Notes under the pieces: model-generated
The model's input: the letters and a program-made list of their open reading frames with translations, nothing else
Database searches by the model: none
Told to the model about the DNA's origin: nothing
Assembly (NCBI GenBank): GCA_963824545.1
Contig: CAWGPP010000004.1
Location: 25,341-89,340 of the forward strand
Reading direction: 5' to 3'
DNA from: Bog-532 sp963824545
Lineage (GTDB): Bacteria; Actinomycetota; Actinomycetes; Streptosporangiales; Streptosporangiaceae
Length of the DNA: 64,000 nucleotides
Translations under genes and position numbers: made by a program
Shown here: positions 19,248 through 26,916 of the stretch, in pieces
How the letters are laid out: every line of letters starts with the position of its first letter
Position numbering within the stretch: position 1 is the stretch's first letter

Positions 19248-20300
19248 TCAGTCGCCGCCGTTGCTGTCCCGGCGCCCGCCGCTGCCCGTGCCGCCCAGCC
19301 CGCCGAACCGGCCGAACAGGCCTTCCCCGGCCCGCATGGCCCCCTCGGCGGCGCCGCGGAACATCCCGACCAGCGGGTCCTCGGTCCGGTTCCACGACTC
19401 CTGGTAGGAGCGGGCCGCGGCGCGGATCTCCTCGCCGATCGTCGCGGTGGAGTCGGTGTCCCGGCGCGGGTAGTCCCCGGCCAGGATCCGCTCGTACTCG
19501 CCGCTGTTGATCCACCGGGCCAGCTCCGCGAAGCGCACGACGGCGAACGGGTGCGTGTTGCCCTGCAGTTGCAGGATCTTCAGCAGGCCGTCGCGGACGT
19601 CGGGCACCGCGTCGTAGTCGTGCGCCTGCTCCATAAAGGCGTCCGGGTTCAGCTCGGACAACCGGGCCCCGCCGGCCAGCTTCATCAGGACCCGGCGGGC
19701 GGCCTCCGGGTCCTGGCTGGCCAGCAGGCCGGCCCGGTCGCAGGACAGCTCGGATTTGCGGTACCACTCCTCCAGGCCCCAGATGATCCCGCGCAGGCCG
19801 ATGTAGCCGATCGGCATCCAGGCGATCCGGGCCGCCAGGTTGATCAGGTGGAACAGCATCGTCCGGTATACGGCGTGGCCGGACAGCACGTGCCCGAGCT
19901 CGTGCCCGACCACCGTGCGGAGCTCTTCGGCGTCGAGCAGGTCCACCAGGCCGGTGTTGATCACGATGAACGGCTTGTCGGAGCCGAGCGTCATCGCGTT
20001 CACGATAGGGTTCTGCGTGACGAAGACCTCCGGGATCTCCGGCAGGTCCAGGATGTACGCCCCGTCCCGGACCATGTCGTTGATCTGCGGGAACTGACGC
20101 TCGGACACGCGCACGCCGCTGGACAGGAAGTTCAGCCGCAGTGCACGCTCATTGAAGAGCCCGGACAGCTTGCGCAGCAGCACGTCGAAACCCGTAAGCT
20201 TGCGCATCGCCACCAGGGCGGAACGGTCGGCGGGATGCTCGTACGCCCGGGAACTGATACCTGGCAGGCGTACGCGCGCACGGTCCGGCACTGGAGTCAT
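19248..20300 (-). CDS. M48 family zinc metallopeptidase
   Basis: A 350-residue Ste24/HtpX-like peptidase. HELGH at residues 133-137 supplies two zinc ligands and the catalytic glutamate, and the downstream WYRKSELSCDRAG (about residues 175-187) supplies the third ligand glutamate. Two hydrophobic stretches between them (FHLINLAARIAWMPIGYIGL) suggest membrane association. A Gly/Arg-rich tail (GRFGGLGGTGSGGRR) ends the protein. The substrate is unknown; membrane protein quality control is the family's usual role. It converges with proB and diverges from nadD. The start codon has TAACAT 7 bases upstream and no ribosome site. Confidence 0.88.
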   Translation of the reverse strand: MTPVPDRARVRLPGISSRAYEHPADRSALVAMRKLTGFDVLLRKLSGLFNERALRLNFLSSGVRVSERQFPQINDMVRDGAYILDLPEIPEVFVTQNPIVNAMTLGSDKPFIVINTGLVDLLDAEELRTVVGHELGHVLSGHAVYRTMLFHLINLAARIAWMPIGYIGLRGIIWGLEEWYRKSELSCDRAGLLASQDPEAARRVLMKLAGGARLSELNPDAFMEQAHDYDAVPDVRDGLLKILQLQGNTHPFAVVRFAELARWINSGEYERILAGDYPRRDTDSTATIGEEIRAAARSYQESWNRTEDPLVGMFRGAAEGAMRAGEGLFGRFGGLGGTGSGGRRDSNGGD

Positions 20301-20307
20301 ATCTCGT

Positions 20308-20313
20308 ATGTTA
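20308..20313 (-). promoter_or_regulatory. -10 hexamer TAACAT for a leaderless M48 peptidase gene
   Basis: On the minus strand TAACAT is followed by 7 bases and then the ATG whose A is at 20300. There is no Shine-Dalgarno sequence. It is one of several such placements in this window. Confidence 0.5.
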
Positions 20314-20383
20314 GCCCCGTCCGCGGAGCGCTGGCGTCCTCGGGAAAAGCCTGTGGAAAATGCGGGCGACCCGCCCGGGCCGA

Positions 20384-20389
20384 TACCAT
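20384..20389 (+). promoter_or_regulatory. -10 hexamer TACCAT for a leaderless nadD
   Basis: TACCAT lies exactly 6 bases before the nadD ATG at 20396 and no purine-rich ribosome site intervenes. No convincing -35 element was found 16-19 bases upstream. Confidence 0.5.
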
Positions 20390-20395
20390 CCCGTT

Positions 20396-21037
20396 ATGAG
20401 CGCTGGCCGGGAGAGTCGGCGGATCGGGGTGATGGGCGGCACATTCGATCCGATCCATCATGGGCACCTCGTTGCCGCCAGCGAGGTGGGGCACATCTTT
20501 GAGCTCGACGAAGTCCTCTTCGTGCCGACCGGGCAGCCCTGGCAGAAGGAGGGGCGCGAGGTCTCGGCGGCCGAGGAACGGTACCTGATGACGGTGATCG
20601 CGACCGCGTCCAACCCCCGGTTCAGCGTGAGCCGGGTCGACATCGACCGCCCCGGGCCGACCTACACCATCGACACGCTGCGGGACCTGCGTGCGGCGGC
20701 CGCCCCGGAAGACGAGCTGTTCTTCATCACCGGCGCCGACGCGCTGGCCTCCATGCTGTCCTGGCACGACGTCGAGGAGCTGTTCGCGCTGGCCCACTTT
20801 GTCGGGTGTACCCGGCCCGGGCACCAGCTCAGTGAGGACGGCTTGCCGGCCGGCAAGGTCAGCTTGGTCGAGATCCCCGCCCTGGCGATCTCCTCCAGCG
20901 AGTGCCGCGCCCGGGTGGCCGTCGGCGAGCCCGTTTGGTACCTGGTCCCCGACGGGGTCGTGCAGTACATCGCGAAACGCCGTCTCTACCAGTACCGCGG
21001 CGGTGACAGGCTGAACGGGGCGGGGGTAAGGCCGTAA
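20396..21037 (+). CDS. nadD: Nicotinate-nucleotide adenylyltransferase
   Basis: Converts nicotinate mononucleotide and ATP to deamido-NAD in NAD synthesis. The 213-residue protein has the nucleotidyltransferase motif GGTFDPIHHGHL near the N-terminus and ISSSECRARV (about residues 164-173) in place of the ISSTxxR motif that binds ATP phosphate. GADALASMLSWHDVEELF is also typical. ATG 20396 is used because the family N-terminus starts there and a leaderless -10 fits it. The gene lies upstream of rsfS as usual, but the LytR-type gene often found between them is missing. Confidence 0.94.
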   Translation: MSAGRESRRIGVMGGTFDPIHHGHLVAASEVGHIFELDEVLFVPTGQPWQKEGREVSAAEERYLMTVIATASNPRFSVSRVDIDRPGPTYTIDTLRDLRAAAAPEDELFFITGADALASMLSWHDVEELFALAHFVGCTRPGHQLSEDGLPAGKVSLVEIPALAISSSECRARVAVGEPVWYLVPDGVVQYIAKRRLYQYRGGDRLNGAGVRP

Positions 21038-21114
21038 CGTGGTGGGGTATGAGGAACGTGTGGCCCGGTGCGCCCGCAGCGGGCCTGCCCAGCCGAGGAG
21101 GGCGAACAGCACAC

Positions 21115-21519
21115 GTGACCGCGACCCCCAGGGCCGTCGAGCTCATCGAGATCGCAGCGATGGCCGCGGCCGACAAGCTCGCGACCGACATCATCGCCTA
21201 TGACGTGAGCGACCAGCTCGTCATCACCGACGCCTTCCTGCTCTGCACGGCGGCCAACGACCGGCAGGTCCGGTCCATCGTCGATGAGATCGAGCTGAAG
21301 CTGAGCCAGGCCGGAGCCAAGCCCGTCCGCCGGGAGGGTGAGCGGGATGGCCGCTGGGTCCTGCTCGACTACATCGATGTCGTCATTCACGTGCAGCACG
21401 AGGATGAGCGGCTGTTCTACGCGCTGGAGCGCCTCTGGAAGGACTGCCCCGTCATCCGGCTGCCCGAGCCGGCCACCGCGGGCCGGGGCCAGGCCGCGGC
21501 GGGAACGGACGCCCGCTGA
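21115..21519 (+). CDS. rsfS: Ribosome silencing factor RsfS
   Basis: Binds L14 on the large subunit and blocks subunit joining when nutrients are short. The 134-residue protein shows the family pattern AVELIEIAAMAAADKLATDI, VITDAFLLCTAANDRQVRSI and WVLLDYIDVVIHVQHEDERLFYALERLW (read in parts). GTG 21115 is preferred because homology begins there, with GAGGAGG at about 21095-21101 upstream. The frame stays open to an ATG at 21049 that itself has TAACGT 8 bases before it, so a longer leaderless product cannot be excluded. Confidence 0.92.
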   Translation: MTATPRAVELIEIAAMAAADKLATDIIAYDVSDQLVITDAFLLCTAANDRQVRSIVDEIELKLSQAGAKPVRREGERDGRWVLLDYIDVVIHVQHEDERLFYALERLWKDCPVIRLPEPATAGRGQAAAGTDAR

Positions 21520-22165
21520 GCGGCTCAGCCGGCCCCGCCGACGCCGGCCGACGCGGTACCCGCCTGGTGCTGTGGCGGCACGGGCAGACGGTATGGAACT
21601 TCGAGGACCGCTTCCAGGGCCAGACGGATATCGCGCTCAACGACACCGGGGTCATGCAGGCCGAGCGGGCCGCCCGGCTGCTCGCCGCCCTGCGGCCGGA
21701 CGCCATCTTCGCCTCCGACCTGATCCGCGCCGCCGCGACCGCGGCGCCGCTGGCCCGGATCACCGGCTTGCCGGTCACCCTGGACAAGGACCTGCGTGAG
21801 CGGCACGGCGGTGCCTGGGAGGGCCTGACTGGCCCGGAGATCCGGGAGGGTTACCCGGAGGAGTTCCGGACCTGGTCCCCCCCGGCGGCGAGACCACGAT
21901 GGCCGTCGCGGACCGGGTGTGCGGCGCGCTGGGGCGGATCAGCGACAGCCTCCCTGAACGGTCGCTGGCGGTTGTCGTCAGCCACGGCGCGGCGATCCGC
22001 CTGGGCACCTCGAAGTTCCTCGGCCTGCCCGAGGAACTGTGGGACACCCTGGGCCCGCTGTCGAACTGCTGCTGGTCGGCGCTCGGCCGGCGCCGCGGCC
22101 ACTGGCGCCTGGTCGAGCACAACGCCGGCACGCTCCCCGAGCCCGTCCTCTCCGACGACCGCTGA
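21516..22165 (+). CDS. Histidine phosphatase (phosphoglycerate mutase family), interrupted by a frameshift
   Basis: A small histidine phosphatase of the kind that often follows rsfS in actinobacteria. The first part reads LVLWRHGQTVWNFEDRFQG with the catalytic RHG, and RERHGGAWEGLTGPEI. At the C7 run 21877-21883 the frame fails, and the remainder, MAVADRVCGALG to VVVSHGAAIRLG (second active-site histidine) and the end, is read one frame over (21899-22165). An eighth C would give SPPGGETTMAVADR, the expected sequence. The N-terminus is also odd: the only start that gives a complete first beta strand is CTG 21516, which overlaps the rsfS TGA as CTGA. GTG 21567 would begin at VLWRHGQT. Confidence 0.8.
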
Positions 22166-22186
22166 CCCTCCAAGGGAGACCGCTGG

Positions 22187-23965
22187 TCAGGCGGCTTGCT
22201 GGGGTGGGCTGTGGGAGTGGAGGGTGCGTCCGTCGGGTGCGGTGGCGGTGGTGGTGCCGTCGGGGTGACGGGTGATGTTCCAGCCCCACCGGTGGATGAC
22301 GACTTGGTGATGGAACCGGCAATACAAGCCGAGGTTGCCCAGGCTGGTGGGGCCGCCGTGGGCCCAGTGGATCAGGTGGTGCACCTCGCATACCGATGCG
22401 GGCTGGGTGCATTGCGGGAATTGGCAGTGCTGGTCGCGGAGGGTGACGGCGGTGCGCAGGTGGGGCGGGATGGTGCGGGTGGTGCGGCCGATGTCCAATG
22501 GCTGGCTGAGGGCGGTGTAGGGGGCGTTGAGCAGGGCACCGCGCAGGTAGCTGGCGAGGCCGCCGGGGCCGGAGACGACGTCGATGCAGGCTTGCAGGAG
22601 CGCGGCCTGCAGCCGGGCCCGGGTTTCGGCCGGCAGCGGGCCGCGCGGGATGGCCTGACCGCCGCCGCGGGCGTGGCTGTCACCGGGGCCGTCGCCTGTG
22701 GCCTGGCCGTCCTCTGGGTCTTGGCCGCCGCCGTGGCTGTTGCCTGAGGCCTGGCCCTGGTCGTGGCTGTCGCCTCTGGCCTGGCCGCCGCCGTGGCGGC
22801 CGGCATCGCCGGGCCTGTGGCTGGAGGGCTGGCCGTCGCCGTCGCCGGGGTCCTGGCCGTCTCCGGTGGGCTGGCCGTCGTGGCGGTTGCCGCCCGGGTT
22901 CTGGCTGTCGCGGTGGGCCGGGCCGTCGCGGTGGTCCTGGCCGTGGCGGCCGGCGGGGGTGTGGTCGTGGGTGTGGAGGGTGAGCCACAGGCCGGTCAGC
23001 TGGTCCAGAGCCTGCCGGTCGATCTGCCCGGTGACCACGGTGGTGAGCACCGCGTCGCAGGCGGCGGCCTCAGCGGCGGCGCCGGTCAGGTACACCGATC
23101 CCGGGCCGGCCGCGGCGCGGGCGGCGGTCCAGGACCGTTCGGCCGGTGAGCGGCCGCGCAGATCGTGCAGGTCCACGTGCACGATCAGGTGGGCGGGCTG
23201 GCCATCCCGGCCGGGGATCAGCTGCCCACTGATCAGCCGCCGGCAGGCCTCTTCGACCGCGTCGTGGCGGCGCTGCGCGGCGGTGCGGGTATCTTCCGGC
23301 CCGGCCTTCTGCCCCAGCGCGTCCAGCACCACGCTCAGCGCCGCGGCGCAGGCGGGGGTCAGGTCCCCCTGCAGCCGCCCGGCGCCGCCGAACGTGGTGC
23401 CCAGCCACAGCGCCCGCTCCTCGAACCCGTCCTCGCCGGTGTCCGGGCCGGTTTGGGCGCGTTCGAGCATTTCCCGGGCCAGCCGCGCCAGGTCATGCTG
23501 ATCCGCGCCGCCCAAAACGGCCGCGAGCAGGATCCCGTCCGCGTCATCCCGGAACTCTTCCGGCAGCCGATCGGTCCAGTCGCAGATCAGCCGGGCCAGC
23601 GAGACGGGAAGCTGCCCGGCGGCCAGCGCCGCGGCGATCACCGGGTGGGCGGCCAGCCGCCGCGCCCACCCGGCCGCCGCCCCGGCCGCGCCCCTGGTCA
23701 CCCGGGTGATGGCGCGCAGCCAGGCGGCGGCGCCGTACTGGCCGTCGGCTTCATAGCCGTGCTGGGCGGTGAACGCGGAAAGGATCGCCGCCCGGGCGGC
23801 GGTGTGCTGGGCTTCGGCGGCTTCCAGCCCGGTCAGCGCCGCGGCCTGCGCGGCGGTGCCCAGCGACCCGGCGTCACAGCTGGCCAGGTAGCCGAGCCCG
23901 GCGCGGACCATCGCCAGCGCCTGCCCGGTGCTGGCGGGCATGGTGGGCTCGGTCGTGGTGCACAT
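22187..23965 (-). CDS. DUF222 and HNH endonuclease domain protein with a long low-complexity linker
   Basis: A 592-residue protein of the DUF222-HNH group, multicopy in many actinobacteria and of unproven biological role. DUF222 covers roughly residues 20-350, and the HNH nuclease near the C-terminus shows QHCQFPQCTQPASVCEVHHLIHW, HGGPTSLGNLGLYCRFHHQ (zinc-binding Cys pair and catalytic HH). Between them about 80 residues consist almost only of Gly, Asp, Gln, His, Ser and Pro in loose repeats (nt about 22650-22970). ATG 23965 is chosen because GGGGAGG would abut the alternative GTG 23977. It converges with the phosphatase gene. Confidence 0.85.
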   Translation of the reverse strand: MCTTTEPTMPASTGQALAMVRAGLGYLASCDAGSLGTAAQAAALTGLEAAEAQHTAARAAILSAFTAQHGYEADGQYGAAAWLRAITRVTRGAAGAAAGWARRLAAHPVIAAALAAGQLPVSLARLICDWTDRLPEEFRDDADGILLAAVLGGADQHDLARLAREMLERAQTGPDTGEDGFEERALWLGTTFGGAGRLQGDLTPACAAALSVVLDALGQKAGPEDTRTAAQRRHDAVEEACRRLISGQLIPGRDGQPAHLIVHVDLHDLRGRSPAERSWTAARAAAGPGSVYLTGAAAEAAACDAVLTTVVTGQIDRQALDQLTGLWLTLHTHDHTPAGRHGQDHRDGPAHRDSQNPGGNRHDGQPTGDGQDPGDGDGQPSSHRPGDAGRHGGGQARGDSHDQGQASGNSHGGGQDPEDGQATGDGPGDSHARGGGQAIPRGPLPAETRARLQAALLQACIDVVSGPGGLASYLRGALLNAPYTALSQPLDIGRTTRTIPPHLRTAVTLRDQHCQFPQCTQPASVCEVHHLIHWAHGGPTSLGNLGLYCRFHHQVVIHRWGWNITRHPDGTTTATAPDGRTLHSHSPPQQAA

Positions 23966-24231
23966 CGGGCAGGTCACCTCCCCAGGGCGAGGGAACGGTT
24001 CGTTAATCGATTTCTAGTTCGATCCTAACGAGACCCTCTGACATTTCCGGGGCACCGAGCCCAAAGCCCAGGGAACCCCGACTGGAAAGGCCGGTCAGTT
24101 CACCCGCGGCGTACCGGCGCGGCGTCATCATCACCGGCCGGGAACACCGCCGGCGGCACGCCCAGGAGGTGGGCAGGATTCTCGGCGACTATCCCTGGGC
24201 GGAAAACGCTGCCCGCACCGCTTTCGGCAGA

Positions 24232-24645
24232 TTAGGAGCCGGCTCCCGCATCCAGGTCGGCCAGGAGGCGGCGAACGCGGCGCTGAATGTCGTCGCGGAT
24301 GGGGCGGACGAGTTCCACGGGGAGTCCGGCTGGGTCGGGAAGGTCCCAGTCAAGGTAGCGCTTGCCGGGGTAGACGGGGCAGGCGTCGCCGCAGCCCATA
24401 GTGATGACGATGTCGGCGGCCTGGACGTGGTCGCCGGTGAGCGGTTTGGGGAACTCGCGGGACAGGTCGAGGCCGACCTCGGCCATGGCCCGGACGACGG
24501 CGGGGTTGATCTCGCTCGCCGGCGCAGATCCCGCCGATGTCACCCGGACGCGCCCGGCGGCCTCGTGATCGAGCAGGGCGGCGGCCATCTGGGATCGGCC
24601 AGCGTTGTGGATGCAGACGAACAGCACGTGCGGGACATCAGTCAT
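24232..24645 (-). CDS. arsC: Arsenate reductase, low-molecular-weight phosphatase type
   Basis: Cytoplasmic reduction of arsenate to arsenite. The 137-residue protein has the P-loop CIHNAGRS (Cys11, Arg17) at its start, as in thioredoxin- or mycothiol-linked ArsC, and MGCGDACPVYPGKRYLDWDLPDP (read in parts), whose Cys residues and DWDLPDP block are typical of the actinobacterial enzymes. The start is ATG 24645; the open frame extends further but without a ribosome site. It lies 17 bases after the ArsI-like gene on the same strand. No arsB/acr3 or arsR is in the immediate neighbourhood. Confidence 0.88.
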   Translation of the reverse strand: MTDVPHVLFVCIHNAGRSQMAAALLDHEAAGRVRVTSAGSAPASEINPAVVRAMAEVGLDLSREFPKPLTGDHVQAADIVITMGCGDACPVYPGKRYLDWDLPDPAGLPVELVRPIRDDIQRRVRRLLADLDAGAGS

Positions 24646-24662
24646 GACACTGGCACCGGCGC

Positions 24663-25196
24663 CTAGCAGCAGGGCGCTACGGAGACCGTCGCCGGGTCGC
24701 CGCCCTCCGGGGCGCTCCCGCCGCAGCAAGCGGCCGCACCAGCGTGGGCTGGCTCGATCCCGTCCCGGTGAGCTGCCGCTGCCCCGTCCCGGCGGGCTGC
24801 CGCTGCGGTGTCATCGCCGTAGAAGGTGGGGCTGTCGACCAGGACGGTGTAGATCTCCCAGGACTCACCGCCCGGGGCGCCTTCCACCCAGAACTTGTCC
24901 TGCTTCGCGTAACAGCAAGTGGTGGCGCGCTCATCGGTTGACGCCAGGCCGGCCGCGGCCAGGCGGGCCTGCTCGGCGCTGACACCTTCGGTGTCGGGGA
25001 CTTCGATGCCGAGATGGTTGAGGGTGCCGCCCTGGCCGGGGTTTTCCAGCAGGACCAGCTTCAGCGGCGGCTCGGTGACCGCGAAGTTCGCGTAACCGGG
25101 CCTGCGCTTGGCGGGCTCGGTGCCGAACAGCTTGGTGTAGAAGCCGACGGCCTCGTCGATGTCGTCGACGTTGAGGGCGAGCTGCACACGGGACAC
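24663..25196 (-). CDS. ArsI/CadI-family glyoxalase-fold metalloenzyme (organoarsenical lyase-like)
   Basis: A vicinal-oxygen-chelate fold protein of 177 residues. ArsI members cleave the carbon-arsenic bond of trivalent methylarsenicals; CadI is a cadmium-induced relative. Visible features are VQLALNVDDIDEAVGFYTKLFG, the vicinal pair Cys94-Cys95 in TTCCYAKQDKFW that binds As(III) in ArsI, and Gln5, His61 and Glu114 at positions expected for the metal ligands. After about residue 125 comes an Ala/His-rich tail with two more Cys pairs (AACCGG and the terminal PCC). The start is GTG 25196 with GGAGG 6 bases upstream. The neighbouring arsC supports an arsenic role. Confidence 0.82.
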   Translation of the reverse strand: MSRVQLALNVDDIDEAVGFYTKLFGTEPAKRRPGYANFAVTEPPLKLVLLENPGQGGTLNHLGIEVPDTEGVSAEQARLAAAGLASTDERATTCCYAKQDKFWVEGAPGGESWEIYTVLVDSPTFYGDDTAAAARRDGAAAAHRDGIEPAHAGAAACCGGSAPEGGDPATVSVAPCC

Positions 25197-25263
25197 GGTG
25201 ACCTCCGCGACATGGGACTTTGACGTTTGTCTATGTCTTACCTGCGGCCGAGCATGTCACTAG

Positions 25264-25300
25264 ATATTGGGGTCTGTCAATATAGACATACATCAATATT
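25264..25300. promoter_or_regulatory. AT-rich operator region between the ars pair and the efflux gene
   Basis: Contains ATATTG (25264-25269) inverted against CAATAT (25278-25283) with 8 bases between, a further CAATAT at 25294-25299, and the near-perfect 14-base palindrome TGTCAATATAGACA (25275-25288). Its minus-strand copy includes a consensus -35 (TTGACA, 25280 to 25275) oriented toward the ars pair. The AT content is striking for this genome. A metal-sensing repressor of the ArsR type is the natural guess, but no such gene is in the window. Confidence 0.5.
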
Positions 25301-25397
25301 AACGGTCGGCCGATGAGTTTCCGCCGGGCCCCCGGTAGGTAACGGTGAGCGTCCCGGGACAGCAGGCCCCGGGACGCGGAACCGGACCGGAGGGCAC

Positions 25398-26903
25398 GTG
25401 CGTACCAGTGGGCAAACTCTCTCCCCGGCGTCACCGCAGGCCAGCTTCCCGGCGTCATCGCGGGCCAGACAGCGCTGGGTGCTCGCGCTGACGTCGGTGG
25501 CCGCGCTGATGGTCGGGCTGGACATCCTGGTGGTGACGACCGCTCTCACCACCATCCGGCTGCGCCTCGGGGCCTCGATCGAAGAGCTCGAATGGATCAT
25601 CAACGCCTACACTCTCACCTTCGCGGTGCTGCTGATGACCGCCTCGGCGCTGGGGGACCGGTTCGGCCGGCGGCGGCTGTTCCTCGCCGGGCTGGGGCTG
25701 TTCACGGCCATGTCGGCGGCGTGCGCGCTGGCCCCGTCCGTCGGCTGGCTGATCGTGGCGCGGGCGGTGCAGGGCGCGGGCTCGGCCATGATCATGCCGC
25801 ACGCGCTGGCCCTGCTATCCGCCGCGTACCCACCGCACCGCCGGGCCAGGGCGCTGGGGATCTTCAGCGGCGTCACCGGCCTGGCCATCCTGGGTGGCCC
25901 GATGATCGGCGGCGTGGTCGTCCAGGGCCTGGCGTGGCCGTGGATCTTCTGGCTGAACGTGCCGATCGGCCTGGCCGTCATCCCGCTGGCCGCGCGGAAG
26001 ATCGGCGAGAGCCGGGGCAGCGCCGCCCGGCTGGACTACGGCGGCGTCGTCCTCGTCACCGGAACCGCGCTGGGCCTGGTGTGGGGGCTGGTGCGCGGCA
26101 ACACGGTGGGCTGGGGGAGCCCCGAGGTGATCGCCGCGCTGGGCGGCGGCGCGGTGCTGCTGGCCGCGTTCGTGGCGTGGGAGCAGCGGGTTCGTGCGCC
26201 GATGCTGCCGATGCGGCTGTTCCGCTCGCGCGCCTTCGCGGCCGGTAACGCGGCCGGGTTCGCGATGTTCGGCTCGATTGTCGGCACCGTGTTCTTCATG
26301 GCCCAGTTCCTCCAGGCCGCCTGGCACGACGGGCCGCTTGGCGCCGGGCTGCGGCTCGCCCCGTGGACCGTCACGCTGTCCCTGGTCGCGCCGGTGGCCG
26401 GGGCGTGGGCCGGGAAGATCGGCGAGCGCCCGCTGGTCGCCGGCGGCCTGGCCATGCAGGCGGCCGGATTCGGCGCGCTCGCGCTGGCGGTCCGGGCCGG
26501 TCTCGGCTATCCCGCGCTGGTCGCGCCGCTCGTGCTGGCCGGGGCCGGGGCGTCGATGGCCATACCCGCCGCGCAGAGCTGCGTGGTCGGCGCGGTCCCG
26601 CCCGCCGACCTCGGCAAGGCGGCCGGCACCTTCAACACGCTGCGCCAGCTCGGTGGCACGTTCGGGATCGCGATCCTGGCCGCGGTGTTCACCGGGGCCG
26701 GCAGCTATGCCTCCGCGCGCGCGTTCACCGCTGGTTTCGTGCCCGTGGTCTTCGTCGCAGCCGGCCTGTCGCTGGCGGGCGCGGTCGCCGGCGCGCTCAT
26801 CCCGGGGCGGCCGCCCGCGATCACCACGGAATCCCGGCCCGCCGCGGAACCCGCCGCGGAACCCGCCGCGGAACCCGGCCCGAGGCTCGTCCGGCGGACA
26901 TGA
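25398..26903 (+). CDS. DHA2-type MFS drug/proton antiporter (14 helices)
   Basis: A 501-residue transporter of the EmrB/QacA type, probably exporting hydrophobic toxicants. Seen are LDILVVTTALTTIRLRLGAS (helix 1 motif D), GDRFGRRR (motif A loop), ARAVQGAGSAMIMPHALAL (motif B), GVTGLAILGGPMIGG (motif C, usually ending GPxxGG) and about 14 hydrophobic segments. The C-terminus has a threefold AEPA repeat. The start is GTG 25398 with GGAGGG about 6 bases upstream. It is divergent from the arsenic pair and may share its operator region, but nothing in the sequence shows arsenic specificity. Confidence 0.88.
   Translation: MRTSGQTLSPASPQASFPASSRARQRWVLALTSVAALMVGLDILVVTTALTTIRLRLGASIEELEWIINAYTLTFAVLLMTASALGDRFGRRRLFLAGLGLFTAMSAACALAPSVGWLIVARAVQGAGSAMIMPHALALLSAAYPPHRRARALGIFSGVTGLAILGGPMIGGVVVQGLAWPWIFWLNVPIGLAVIPLAARKIGESRGSAARLDYGGVVLVTGTALGLVWGLVRGNTVGWGSPEVIAALGGGAVLLAAFVAWEQRVRAPMLPMRLFRSRAFAAGNAAGFAMFGSIVGTVFFMAQFLQAAWHDGPLGAGLRLAPWTVTLSLVAPVAGAWAGKIGERPLVAGGLAMQAAGFGALALAVRAGLGYPALVAPLVLAGAGASMAIPAAQSCVVGAVPPADLGKAAGTFNTLRQLGGTFGIAILAAVFTGAGSYASARAFTAGFVPVVFVAAGLSLAGAVAGALIPGRPPAITTESRPAAEPAAEPAAEPGPRLVRRT
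26841..26876 (+). repeat. Three tandem 12-bp repeats in the efflux gene 3' end
   Basis: GCCGCGGAACCC occurs three times in a row (26841-26852, 26853-26864, 26865-26876) and encodes AEPA units in the cytoplasmic tail of the transporter. The unit is a multiple of three, so copy changes would keep the frame. Confidence 0.9.
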
Positions 26904-26916
26904 AACGGAACCAGGG

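Noticed and set aside
22698..23501. Long plus-strand open frames within the HNH gene
   Set aside because: Antisense shadows of the DUF222-HNH coding sequence; compositional openness of GC-rich DNA explains them.
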